A stretch of DNA of 64,000 nt, taken from assembly GCF_024055665.1 (NCBI RefSeq), contig NZ_JAMXMC010000005.1, positions 1 to 64,000 of the forward strand, in the 5' to 3' direction. Below the pieces are notes generated by a model that saw nothing but the letters and a program-made list of their open reading frames with translations, searched no databases and had not been told where the DNA came from. This stretch comes from Ideonella oryzae. Lineage in GTDB: Bacteria; Pseudomonadota; Gammaproteobacteria; Burkholderiales; Burkholderiaceae_C. Below are positions 8,234 to 15,997 of the stretch, piece by piece. Made by a program: the position numbers and the translations under genes. Every line of letters begins with the position of its first letter. Position 1 is the stretch's first letter.

Positions 8234-9484
8234 TCACTGCGCACGCGCAGCGGTCACCTCCGAAGGCTGGACGGTCTGGCCGGTCTGGTTGCTCCAGTTG
8301 TTCTTGGTGAAGGTCACCACGGCCGCGATCTCGGTGTCGGACAGCTGTTTCCACGACGGCATGACGTTGTTCTGACCGTGCAGCAGCACCTGGATCTGCA
8401 CCAGATGGTCGGCGTCCAGCACCTTGGCCGAACCATCCAGGGGCTTGACCGGCCCGCCGCCCTTGCCATCCGGCCGGTGACACACCGCGCAGTTGCCGGC
8501 ATAGACCTGCTGTCCACGGGCCATCAGGGCATCGTGCTCCCACACCTTCTTCGGATCGTCGGCCAGTTCGGCCAGACGCTTCTTCTCGCCGGCCACCCAC
8601 TGTGCGTAGTCGTCGGCGCTGAGCACCCGCACATGGATGGGCATGTAGGCGTGCTCCTTGCCGCACAGTTCGGCACACTGCCCGTAGAAGTCGCCCGTGC
8701 GATCCGCGCGGAACCAGGTGTCACGTACAAAGCCGGGAATCGCGTCCTGCTTGACGCCGAAGGCCGGGATCATCCAGGAGTGGATGACATCATTGGCCGT
8801 GGTGATGATGCGCACCTTCTGCCCCACCGGCACCACCATGGGGTGGTCCACCTTGAGCAGGTAGTCGTCGCCTGAAGGCTTGCCCGCGTCGGACATCTGG
8901 CGCTGGGCCGGGTCCAGCGTGGAGAGGAACTGGATGCCCTCGCCAGGGCCCTTCAGGTACTCATAGCCCCACTTCCACTGGTAGCCGGTGACCTTGATCG
9001 TGAGGTCGGCATTGCTGGTGTCCTTCTGCGCCACCACCGTCTTGGTGGCCGCAAAGCCCATGCAGGCCACGATGATGAAAGGGACGATCGTCCAGGCGAT
9101 CTCGACCTTGACGCTCTCATGGAAATTGGCCGGCTTGGCCCCCAGCGATTTGCGGTGCTTCAGGATGGAATAGAACATCACACCGAAGACGGCGACAAAG
9201 ATCAGCAGACACACCACCAGCAGACCGTAGTGCAGCGACTGCACGTCCGCCGCGATCTGCGTGGCCGGCGGCGCCAGATCCATCTGGCGCACGGCCGGCC
9301 CGCCTGGCAGGCTCTGAACCGCGCCATCGGCGGCCCAGGCCATCCGGCCTCCCCACATTGACAAGAGGGCGGCGCCCCCTGTCCATCCCGCGGTCTTGCC
9401 CAGCATGCTGCACATCCCCATGGTGACGGGTGTCCCGTTGCGGTGCCGGTGCGTCGCAATTGGCTTGCGAACGATCAAGCTCAT
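8234..9484 (-). CDS. ctaC: Cytochrome c oxidase subunit II fused to a C-terminal cytochrome c domain
   Basis: 416 residues: an N-terminal signal/TM region, a second TM helix (LLVVCLLIFVAVFGVMFY), a third (WTIVPFIIVACMGFAA), then the periplasmic cupredoxin domain. The CuA ligands are visible as HSWMIPAFGVKQDA and CAELCGKEHAYMP (Cys-x3-Cys-x3-His-x2-Met). A C-terminal extension of about 100 residues carries CAVCH, a heme c attachment motif, with a distal Met in NNVMPSWKQL. The protein is therefore a caa3-like form in which the electron-donor heme is covalently part of subunit II. It is the first gene of the oxidase run. The ribosome site for the ATG at 9484 is weak. Confidence 0.96.
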   Translation of the reverse strand: MSLIVRKPIATHRHRNGTPVTMGMCSMLGKTAGWTGGAALLSMWGGRMAWAADGAVQSLPGGPAVRQMDLAPPATQIAADVQSLHYGLLVVCLLIFVAVFGVMFYSILKHRKSLGAKPANFHESVKVEIAWTIVPFIIVACMGFAATKTVVAQKDTSNADLTIKVTGYQWKWGYEYLKGPGEGIQFLSTLDPAQRQMSDAGKPSGDDYLLKVDHPMVVPVGQKVRIITTANDVIHSWMIPAFGVKQDAIPGFVRDTWFRADRTGDFYGQCAELCGKEHAYMPIHVRVLSADDYAQWVAGEKKRLAELADDPKKVWEHDALMARGQQVYAGNCAVCHRPDGKGGGPVKPLDGSAKVLDADHLVQIQVLLHGQNNVMPSWKQLSDTEIAAVVTFTKNNWSNQTGQTVQPSEVTAARAQ

Positions 9485-9570
9485 CCGGCGAGCCCCAGCG
9501 TAGGGCAGCCGTGCTCACCGAAGGGAGAGCGTTTCTACTCAAACGCGATGGCCGAGTGTGCTGCTAGGGA

Positions 9571-9584
9571 TTGATCCAGATCGA
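9571..9584. promoter_or_regulatory. FNR/Anr-like binding site upstream of ctaC
   Basis: The 14-mer TTGATCCAGATCGA matches the FNR/CRP-Fnr consensus TTGAT-N4-ATCAA at nine of ten defined bases. It lies 87-100 bp upstream of the ctaC start, in the only intergenic space of the oxidase run that could hold its promoter. Oxygen-responsive control of an aa3 oxidase operon by an FNR-type regulator would make sense, but a clear -10/-35 pair that fixes the sign of regulation was not found. Confidence 0.5.
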
Positions 9585-9642
9585 CCCAGGAAGTCGATTG
9601 ACGCCATGGAAAACACCATGACGCATGGGTATTTCCTCAAAC

Positions 9643-9659
9643 GGCTCAGTGATTGAGCC
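9643..9659. terminator. Short hairpin between the methyltransferase and ctaC genes
   Basis: GGCTCA (9643-9648) and TGAGCC (9654-9659) form a 6-bp stem with a 5-base loop about 60 bp past the stop of the methyltransferase-like gene. The bases following it on the minus strand (GTTTGAGG) are a poor U-tract, so termination is only a possibility. Confidence 0.25.
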
Positions 9660-9720
9660 TCCCATATGCGCCACGGTTGAATCCCTGAGATACCGCTGCC
9701 CGACGGTCTGCGCCGCGGGG

Positions 9721-10653
9721 TCAGCGGGGTGGCTTCTGCTCGCGCAGCATGCGCCGCATGGTGGTCAGATCCACCGCGGTTTCAGCGGCCACGGCGGGGC
9801 CGCGCTCCGGGGCCTGGAAGGCGTGGCCATAGACCAGTTCCAGCGTGAGCCGGATGCGGCCCTGGGCATCGGCCCGCGCACGCAGCGCCCGCAACAGGTG
9901 TTCGCGCCAGGCCCGGCCGCGCAGACCGCGCATGCGCCCCGGTGCAGCATTGCCGCCCCAGCTGCGCAACTCGGCCAGCAGCTGCTCCGCGCTGCCATAG
10001 GTCAGGGTCAGGGTCTCCTGGTCCATCACTGGATCGGCGAAGCCCGCCTGCACCAGCATGTCGCCCAGGTCATGCATGTCCACAAAAGGCACATGGGGCT
10101 CGCCCCAGCCCTCGGCCGCATAGACCGCGCGCAGCTCCGGCAGGGAGCCCGGCCCCAGGGTGGAGAACATGACGAAGCCGTCGACGCCCAACGCGCGGCG
10201 CCATGCGGCAAACAGGGCCGGCGGGTCGTTCTCGAACTGCAGAGCCATGTTGGACCAGACCAGACCCGCGCCGCCAGACGCCACCGCCTCTGGCACCACC
10301 GGCACCGGGGCACCGCCGCCCCACCAGCGCTTCCACCAAGGTGCGGTGGGCGCCACTTCACCCGCAGGCCGCACCTGCTGCAGCGTGGCCTTGGGATAGG
10401 CCGCCCGCATGCCTTCTGCCGGCGGGCCGGCGTCCAGCGACCAGTCCAGCACCTGGCCGGGCGTCAGCCGGATCAGCGACAGCCGCTCCGCCATCCGGCG
10501 GGCCACCTCCTGGTGCAGCCACGAAGGCGCTTCAGCCGCAGCCAGGCGCCCCCGGATACGCGCCACGGCGGCAGGATCCAGACGGACGGACGGGGCAGGA
10601 AGGTCCGCGAAAGGGGGGAAGGAGGACGGGGACGCAGACGCGGGCGCGGACAT
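9721..10653 (-). CDS. BioC-like SAM-dependent methyltransferase homologue with degenerate motif I
   Basis: 310 residues. The order of elements follows class I methyltransferases of the BioC group: a long N-terminal part, then VLDWSLDAG where the SAM-binding GxGxG loop should be, VWSNMALQFENDPPALFAAWRRAL (motif IV/post-IV region) and GFVMFSTLGPGSL. The middle and C-terminal parts look well conserved while the glycine-rich loop is poor, so catalytic activity is doubtful. It is divergent from comF with 21 bp between starts, an arrangement I recall as common in this order. The ATG at 10653 is chosen because the coding frame upstream is only the antisense of comF. Confidence 0.7.
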   Translation of the reverse strand: MSAPASASPSSFPPFADLPAPSVRLDPAAVARIRGRLAAAEAPSWLHQEVARRMAERLSLIRLTPGQVLDWSLDAGPPAEGMRAAYPKATLQQVRPAGEVAPTAPWWKRWWGGGAPVPVVPEAVASGGAGLVWSNMALQFENDPPALFAAWRRALGVDGFVMFSTLGPGSLPELRAVYAAEGWGEPHVPFVDMHDLGDMLVQAGFADPVMDQETLTLTYGSAEQLLAELRSWGGNAAPGRMRGLRGRAWREHLLRALRARADAQGRIRLTLELVYGHAFQAPERGPAVAAETAVDLTTMRRMLREQKPPR

Positions 10654-10674
10654 GGCCGGCAGTATATTGAGCCG

Positions 10675-11448
10675 ATGCCGGTCGCACCCCTGCAGTTCGC
10701 CAAGTCCGTGGCCCATGCAGGGTTGGCATGGGCACGCCGCTGGCCTGCCCCCTGTCTGGTTTGCCACAGTTGGTGTGCCGGCGGGCTGTGCGAGGCCTGC
10801 CGGGCGCGTTTTGCCCCACCGCGGCACCGCTGCGTGCGCTGCGGCCTGGCACTGGCCGAGGCCGGCAGCCCCTGCGGCGCCTGCAGCCTGCACGCCCCGC
10901 CCATGGCCCGCACGGTCGTGGCCCTGGACTATGCCTTCCCTTGGGACCGGCTGATCGCGCGCTTCAAGTTCGCCCATGCACCGGAGCTGGCCAGTGTGCT
11001 GGTGCGGCCCCTGGCCGATCATCTGGGCCCGCTGCTGGCCACCTCAGACGAGCTGCGGCCCGACCTGCTGCTGCCGGTGCCCCTGTCCCCCCGGCGCCTG
11101 CGCGAGCGCGGCTACAACCAGGCCTGGGAGCTGGCCCGGCGTCTGGCCCGGGAACTGGGCCTGCCCGCCCAGGCCGATGGCCTGCAGCGCTGGAGGGAGA
11201 CCCCGGCCCAGACCACCCTGGACGCGGCCGCGCGGCGCGCCAACCTGCGCGACGCCTTCGTGGTCCACCCCCGCCTGGCGAGCCGGCTGGCGGGGCGCCA
11301 TGTGGCCCTGGTGGACGATGTGATGACCACCGGCGCCACCTTGGCCACGGCGGCCGATCTGCTGTTGCGTTCAGGCGCCCGTGAGGTCAGCGCCTGGGCC
11401 CTGGCCCGCACCCCGGCGCCTTCGCGGCCCGATCGCCCGGCCCACTGA
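10675..11448 (+). CDS. comF: ComF family phosphoribosyltransferase-like protein
   Basis: 257 residues. The N-terminal zinc-ribbon region has cysteine pairs CLVC, CEAC, CVRC and CGAC within the first 80 residues. The C-terminal type I PRTase domain carries the PRPP loop VALVDDVMTTGATLA. Such proteins are homologous to ComF, needed for DNA uptake in naturally competent bacteria. The family also occurs widely in bacteria not known to be competent, so a competence role here is only possible. The start at 10675 lies 21 bp from the divergent methyltransferase start. Confidence 0.88.
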   Translation: MPVAPLQFAKSVAHAGLAWARRWPAPCLVCHSWCAGGLCEACRARFAPPRHRCVRCGLALAEAGSPCGACSLHAPPMARTVVALDYAFPWDRLIARFKFAHAPELASVLVRPLADHLGPLLATSDELRPDLLLPVPLSPRRLRERGYNQAWELARRLARELGLPAQADGLQRWRETPAQTTLDAAARRANLRDAFVVHPRLASRLAGRHVALVDDVMTTGATLATAADLLLRSGAREVSAWALARTPAPSRPDRPAH

Positions 11449-11479
11449 GTCGGGAGTCGACAGCAGCGACAATGCGGGG

Positions 11480-11950
11480 ATGTTCCGCATCGTGCTCGTC
11501 CACCCCGAGATCCCGCCCAACACCGGCAATGTGATCCGTCTGGCGGCCAACACCGGCTGCGCCCTGCACCTGATCGAACCCCTGGGCTTCGACATGGAAG
11601 ACCGGCTGCTGCGCCGGGCCGGGCTGGACTACCACGAGTACGCCCCGGTGCAGCGGCACGCTTCCTGGGAGGCCTTCCTGGCCGCCGAGCAGCCCGATCC
11701 GGCCCGTTGCTTCGCCTTCACCACGCATGGCACCCGCCGCCCGCACGAGGTGCGCTGGCAGGCGGGCGACACGCTGGTCTTCGGCCAGGAAACGGCCGGC
11801 CTGCCGGTGGCCCTGCGCGAGCGCTTTGCCCCCGAGCAGCGACTGCGCCTGCCGATGCGACCCGGCCAGCGCAGCCTGAACCTGAGCAATGCGGTGGCGG
11901 TGTCGGTGTTCGAAGCCTGGCGGCAGTGCGGCTTCGAGGGGGCCGTCTGA
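11480..11950 (+). CDS. trmL: tRNA (cytidine/uridine-34-2'-O)-methyltransferase
   Basis: 156 residues, normal length for TrmL. It is a SPOUT-class methyltransferase that 2'-O-methylates the wobble base of tRNA-Leu isoacceptors. The knot-forming signatures are visible: HPEIPPNTGNVIRLAANTG near the N-terminus, LVFGQETAGLP, and the C-terminal RSLNLSNAVAVSVFEAWRQ. The start at 11480 follows the comF stop by 31 nt on the same strand, and the gene converges on gpsA. Confidence 0.95.
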   Translation: MFRIVLVHPEIPPNTGNVIRLAANTGCALHLIEPLGFDMEDRLLRRAGLDYHEYAPVQRHASWEAFLAAEQPDPARCFAFTTHGTRRPHEVRWQAGDTLVFGQETAGLPVALRERFAPEQRLRLPMRPGQRSLNLSNAVAVSVFEAWRQCGFEGAV

Positions 11951-11974
11951 CGGACGCGCGGGCAAGACCGAGGT

Positions 11975-12967
11975 TCAGAACCCCTCGGCCTCCATGCGGG
12001 CGTCGCGGTGCATCAGGCGCTGCACCGCATCCAGCGGGGTCAGACGGCCCTGAAGCACCTCGTTGACGGCCTCGGCCAGCGGCATCTCCACGCCCAGCAC
12101 GCGGGCGCGTGCCACCACGGTGGCGGCGCTGTAGACGCCTTCGGCCACATGGCCCAGCCGGGCCAGGGCCTGCTCCAGCGTCAGACCTTCGGCCAGGGCC
12201 AGGCCCACCTGCCTGTTGCGCGAGAGGTCGCCAGTGGCGGTCAGCACCAGATCCCCCAGACCGGTCAGGCCCATGAAGGTCTCGCCCTGCGCGCCCATGG
12301 CCACGCCCAGGCGGCTCATCTCGGCCAGGCCGCGGGTGATCAGGGCCGCGCGGGCATTCAGGCCCAGGGCCATGCCATCGGCAATGCCCGTGGCAATGGC
12401 CAGCACGTTCTTGACGGCGCCGCCCACCTCCACGCCCACCGGGTCGGTGGACATGTAGACGCGCAGCGAGCCGCCATGAAAGGCCTGCACCGCCAGGCGG
12501 GTGAGGCCGACATCGGCACTGGCCGCGACCAGCGCGGTGGGTTGGCCGGCCGCCACTTCCTGGGCAAAGCTGGGGCCCGAGAGCACACCGCACTGCGCCT
12601 TGGGCAGCAGTTCCTGGGCGATCTGGTGGCCCAGCAGACCGGTCCCGGCCTCGAAGCCCTTGCACAGCCACAGCACGCGGGCGTCGTGCGGCAGGCGGGC
12701 CAGCGTGCCCCGCAGCGCCGCCATCGGCGTGGCCACGACGAAAAGCCCCTCCCCCTGCGCGTGGTCCACCGCGGCCGACCAGTCGGCCGTGGCCACCAGG
12801 GTGTCCGGGAAGGGACGGTCGGGCAGGTAGCGGGTGTTGGCCCGGTCGGCCGACAGGGCCTGGGCCTGGGCCGGGTCGCGGGCCCACAGCGTCACCGCAT
12901 GGCGGCGCGCCGCGGCAATGGCCAATGCGGTGCCCCAGGCACCGGCACCCAACACGGAAATCTGCAT
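11975..12967 (-). CDS. gpsA: Glycerol-3-phosphate dehydrogenase [NAD(P)+]
   Basis: This 330-residue cytosolic enzyme reduces dihydroxyacetone phosphate to sn-glycerol 3-phosphate for phospholipid synthesis. The Rossmann motif [10 protein letters not shown] is at residues 7-16. The catalytic region with the conserved lysine is [17 protein letters not shown], and LITRGLAEM follows. I prefer the ATG at 12967 (MQISVLGAG, with GAGG upstream) to one six codons earlier at 12985. It sits 24 nt after the secB stop; gpsA downstream of secB is a common proteobacterial pairing. Confidence 0.96.
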   Translation of the reverse strand: MQISVLGAGAWGTALAIAAARRHAVTLWARDPAQAQALSADRANTRYLPDRPFPDTLVATADWSAAVDHAQGEGLFVVATPMAALRGTLARLPHDARVLWLCKGFEAGTGLLGHQIAQELLPKAQCGVLSGPSFAQEVAAGQPTALVAASADVGLTRLAVQAFHGGSLRVYMSTDPVGVEVGGAVKNVLAIATGIADGMALGLNARAALITRGLAEMSRLGVAMGAQGETFMGLTGLGDLVLTATGDLSRNRQVGLALAEGLTLEQALARLGHVAEGVYSAATVVARARVLGVEMPLAEAVNEVLQGRLTPLDAVQRLMHRDARMEAEGF

Positions 12968-12991
12968 CCTGGCCTCAGCCGGCATTCAGAC

Positions 12992-13438
12992 TCAGTTGGG
13001 CGCGCCCTGGGCTTGCGCCTGCTGGGCCTCCAGCATGGCCTGGAAATTCACTTCCGGCAGCAGGATGGGCGGGAAGCCGGCGCGGATGCACACGTCGGAG
13101 ACGATGGCGCGCAGGTAGGGGTGCAGGGTTTGCGGGCAGGCCACGCCGACCAGCAGCTGCAGCTGGTCCTGCGGCACGTTGCGGATCTCGAAGATGCCGG
13201 CCTGCTTGGCCTCGACCAGGAACAGGGTGCGATCGCCCACGGTGGTGGTGACGGTGGCCGTCACGGTCACCTCGAACACGCCGTCAGCGATCGGCTCGGC
13301 ACCCATGTTCAGCTGGATGTCGACCTGGGGCTGCTGCTGCTCCAGCAGGATCTGCGGGGAGTTCGGCTGCTCCAGCGACAGGTCCTTCAGGTAGACGCGC
13401 TGCAGCTGGAACACGGGGTTCTGATCTTGGTCGGCCAT
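12992..13438 (-). CDS. secB: Protein-export chaperone SecB
   Basis: This 148-residue cytosolic homotetrameric chaperone keeps preproteins unfolded and hands them to SecA. Recognisable stretches are [16 protein letters not shown] at the start and [19 protein letters not shown] near the end, together with the C-terminal Gln/Ala-rich tail. Length is typical. A strong terminator-like hairpin lies directly between grxC and this gene, so secB may have its own promoter or depend on readthrough. Confidence 0.96.
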   Translation of the reverse strand: MADQDQNPVFQLQRVYLKDLSLEQPNSPQILLEQQQPQVDIQLNMGAEPIADGVFEVTVTATVTTTVGDRTLFLVEAKQAGIFEIRNVPQDQLQLLVGVACPQTLHPYLRAIVSDVCIRAGFPPILLPEVNFQAMLEAQQAQAQGAPN

Positions 13439-13454
13439 GGGTCACTTTCAGAAA

Positions 13455-13486
13455 AACCGGGCCCGCCACCGGCATGGTGGCGGGCC
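13455..13486 (-). terminator. Intrinsic terminator between grxC and secB
   Basis: GGCCCGCCACC (13460-13470) and GGTGGCGGGCC (13476-13486) form a perfect 11-bp GC-rich stem with a 5-base loop. On the minus strand it is followed by CGGTTTTTC, a good U-tract. It lies about 20 bp upstream of the secB start, after grxC. Confidence 0.75.
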
Positions 13487-13535
13487 GTGAGGCCGCCGAT
13501 TATGGCGCAGGGGCGTGGCGCCCCCGTGACCCGGC

Positions 13536-13796
13536 TCAGGCCCCTTGCAGCAGGGGCATCAGGCCACCGCGCTGGTCCAGCGCCATCAGGTCGTCACAGC
13601 CGCCCACATGGGTGTCGCCGATGAAAATCTGGGGCACGGTGCGGCGCCCGGTGCGCTCCATCATGGTGTCGCGCTGGGCCGGGTCCAGGTCCACCCGGAT
13701 CTCCTCGATGGCCTCGACGCCGCGCTGCTTGAGCAGGGCCTTGGCGCGCAGACAGTAGGGGCAGACCTGGGTGGTGTACATCAGCACCTTGTTCAT
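13536..13796 (-). CDS. grxC: Glutaredoxin 3
   Basis: This 86-residue glutathione-dependent thiol oxidoreductase has the dithiol active site CPYC at residues 12-15. The cis-proline region is TVPQIFIGDTHVGGCDDL, the glutathione-binding pattern of GrxC. The ATG at 13796 (MNKVLMYTT) fits the family start; an in-frame ATG at 13817 would add seven residues. The neighbours rhodanese (upstream) and secB (downstream) reproduce the classic yibN-grxC-secB-gpsA order of proteobacteria. Confidence 0.95.
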   Translation of the reverse strand: MNKVLMYTTQVCPYCLRAKALLKQRGVEAIEEIRVDLDPAQRDTMMERTGRRTVPQIFIGDTHVGGCDDLMALDQRGGLMPLLQGA

Positions 13797-13927
13797 GGCG
13801 GGACTCGCAGAATTCACTCGATCAGGGTCGCCATTGTGGGCGCCGGCACAAAGGCCTGCTGCCGCAGGGTCTTACCCCAGCCGGTACCCCACTGCGAGGC
13901 ACAGCGGGACGCCAGTCCGGGCCTGGG

Positions 13928-14359
13928 TCAGGCCTTGCCCTTGGCACCGGTCTCCACCGGCAGACCGGCCTCGCGCCAGGCCTTCATGCCACCGCGCAGC
14001 ACCTGTGCCTGGGCATAGCCTTGCTTGCGCAGCTGCGCCGCCGCACGGGTGGCCCGCATGCCCGAGGCGCACACCACGATCAGCGGCTGCTCCTTGTTGG
14101 CCGGCAGATTCTGGGCGCTGCCCAGCGTGGCCAGCGGGATGCTGCGCGAGCCGATCACATGCCCGGCAGCAAACTCCTCGGGCTCGCAGACGTCGACCAC
14201 CGCGGCCTTCTCGCGGTTCATCAGGCGCACCGCCTCGTCCGGGCTGATGCCCTGGCCCGTGGCCCCTGCCAGCGACTGGCGCAGCAGCAGCGTGCCGGAG
14301 ACCACCGCTGCGGCCACCAGCACCCAGTTGTCGATCAGGAATTGGACGTTGCTGCTCAT
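13928..14359 (-). CDS. Membrane-anchored rhodanese-like protein (YibN type)
   Basis: 143 residues. A single N-terminal TM helix (NWVLVAAAVVSGTLLL) precedes one rhodanese domain. The active-site loop VCASGMRATRA holds the catalytic cysteine, followed by the GGMKAWREAGLPV C-terminal signature. Such proteins transfer sulfane sulfur in vitro; the physiological acceptor is unknown. It is the first gene of the group leading to grxC, secB and gpsA. A TATAAT sequence 35 bp upstream of the start is a promoter candidate for the group. Confidence 0.88.
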   Translation of the reverse strand: MSSNVQFLIDNWVLVAAAVVSGTLLLRQSLAGATGQGISPDEAVRLMNREKAAVVDVCEPEEFAAGHVIGSRSIPLATLGSAQNLPANKEQPLIVVCASGMRATRAAAQLRKQGYAQAQVLRGGMKAWREAGLPVETGAKGKA

Positions 14360-14393
14360 GGGGCGGAATTCCAGGGGGAGTGAAAGGCCGCGA

Positions 14394-14402
14394 ATTATAG
14401 AA
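14394..14402. promoter_or_regulatory. Candidate -10 elements in the rhodanese / gpmA divergent region
   Basis: The bases ATTATA at 14394-14399 read TATAAT on the minus strand, about 35 bp before the rhodanese start. The overlapping TATAGAA at 14396-14402 reads as a -10-like element towards gpmA on the plus strand. No convincing -35 was found for either direction. Confidence 0.35.
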
Positions 14403-14467
14403 TCGAGGGCTTCGCGCCCTTTCCCCACCCTGGCTGCCGCGGGCAGCCGCAACCGATCTCGAAAGCC

Positions 14468-15211
14468 ATGCACAAGCTTGTCCTGATCCGCCACGGCGAA
14501 TCGACCTGGAACCTGGAAAACCGCTTCACCGGCTGGACCGACGTGGAACTGACCCCCACCGGCATCTCCCAGGCCATGGCCGCGGGCAAGCTGCTCAAGG
14601 CCGAGGGTTACGACTTCGACGTCGCCTACACCTCGGTGCTCAAGCGCGCGATCCACACCCTGAACTACTGCCTGGAAGAGATGGACCGCATCTGGCTGCC
14701 GGTGGTGAAGGACTGGCGTCTGAACGAGCGCCACTACGGCGGCCTGCAGGGCCTGAACAAGGCCGACATGGCCAAGCAGTACGGCGACGAACAGGTGCTG
14801 ATCTGGCGCCGCAGCTACGACACCCCGCCGCCCGCGCTGGAGGCCAATGACCCCCGCGGCCAGCGCCAGGACGCCCGTTACGCCAAGCTGCAGCCCGAGC
14901 AGGTGCCGCTGACCGAATGCCTGAAGGACACCGTGGCCCGCGTGATGCCCTGCTGGAACGAGGTGCTGGCCCCGGCGATCCAGAGCGGCCAGCGCGTGAT
15001 CATCTCGGCGCACGGCAACTCCATCCGCGCCCTGGTGAAGTACCTGGACGGCATCAGCGACCAGGACATCGTCGGCCTGAACATCCCCAACGGCGTGCCG
15101 CTGGTCTATGAGCTGGACGACAACCTCAAGCCGATCCGCCACTACTACCTGGGCGACGCCGAGGCGGTGGCCAAGGCCGCCGCAGCCGTGGCCAGCCAGG
15201 GCAAGGCCTGA
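14468..15211 (+). CDS. gpmA: 2,3-bisphosphoglycerate-dependent phosphoglycerate mutase
   Basis: This 247-residue cofactor-dependent glycolytic enzyme interconverts 3- and 2-phosphoglycerate. The phosphohistidine motif [18 protein letters not shown] lies at the N-terminus with the nucleophilic His at residue 8. A further signature is [14 protein letters not shown], and the second catalytic histidine is in [15 protein letters not shown]. Length is normal. It is divergent from the rhodanese gene and converges on plsC; a perfect 8-bp inverted repeat (15232-15250) overlapping the plsC stop may act as a weak terminator. Confidence 0.97.
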   Translation: MHKLVLIRHGESTWNLENRFTGWTDVELTPTGISQAMAAGKLLKAEGYDFDVAYTSVLKRAIHTLNYCLEEMDRIWLPVVKDWRLNERHYGGLQGLNKADMAKQYGDEQVLIWRRSYDTPPPALEANDPRGQRQDARYAKLQPEQVPLTECLKDTVARVMPCWNEVLAPAIQSGQRVIISAHGNSIRALVKYLDGISDQDIVGLNIPNGVPLVYELDDNLKPIRHYYLGDAEAVAKAAAAVASQGKA

Positions 15212-15231
15212 GCGGCGGCTGAAGTCTGCGG

Positions 15232-15993
15232 TCAGGCCGTTGCGGCCTGATCCAGAACGGTCTGCAGCTGAGCCTGCAGATGCTCCGCCAGGGCCCGCCG
15301 GTCGGCGTGGGCCGTGCCCTGGGCCGGCAGGAAGTGCACATGCACCACCAGCCCGCGGGCGCTGATGATCTTCCAGATGCTGCCGATCAGCGTGGTGTCG
15401 CCGATGTACTGCGCCGCCGTGCCGAAGACCTGCCCCGGCTCGCTGTAGCGCAGCACGATGGGCTGCACCGGCGCCTCCACCGCGATGGCCGCCTGCAGCA
15501 GGTTGGCATGGAGGGGCAGCACCTGCGGCCCGGGGCCGGTGGTGCCTTCCGGGAAGACCGCCACCGAATCGCCCTGGCGCAGGGCCTCGGCCATCTGATG
15601 CACCACGCGCAACGCGTCGCGCTTGCGCTCACGCTCGATGAACAGCGTGCCGACGTGGCGGATCAGCCAGCCCAGCAGCGGCCAGCGCAGCACGTCCGCC
15701 TTGGAGACGAAACGCGCCTGCGGGCAGGCCGCATGGATGCTGGCAATGTCCAGCCAGGACACATGGTTGGCGATGAACAGCGTGGCCCCCGGACGCGGGG
15801 CGCCCTGCAGGTCCAGCCGGGCCCCGATCAGGCGGATGAGCCTGCCGCTCCACCACTGCATGTAGGGTTGGCGGCCCTTCGCGTCCAGATGGCGAAAGCG
15901 CAGGGCCACCATGGCCATGCCGTGCAGCAGATGCAGCGCCAACCGCGCCAGGCGCCAGAGCGCCAGCGGCAGGCGCAACAACTTCCCCGGCAC
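15232..15993 (-). CDS. plsC: 1-acyl-sn-glycerol-3-phosphate acyltransferase (PlsC family)
   Basis: This 253-residue membrane-associated acyltransferase makes phosphatidic acid from lysophosphatidic acid. The HX4D catalytic motif is in NHVSWLDI, and the second motif FPEGTT follows about 75 residues later. An N-terminal hydrophobic stretch precedes the domain. The start is a GTG at 15993, four bases after the pyrX stop; internal ATGs about 25 residues in are alternatives. It closes the yqgE-ruvX-pyrR-pyrB-pyrX run. The specific acyl acceptor cannot be read from sequence. Confidence 0.85.
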   Translation of the reverse strand: MPGKLLRLPLALWRLARLALHLLHGMAMVALRFRHLDAKGRQPYMQWWSGRLIRLIGARLDLQGAPRPGATLFIANHVSWLDIASIHAACPQARFVSKADVLRWPLLGWLIRHVGTLFIERERKRDALRVVHQMAEALRQGDSVAVFPEGTTGPGPQVLPLHANLLQAAIAVEAPVQPIVLRYSEPGQVFGTAAQYIGDTTLIGSIWKIISARGLVVHVHFLPAQGTAHADRRALAEHLQAQLQTVLDQAATA

Positions 15994-15997
15994 GGAC

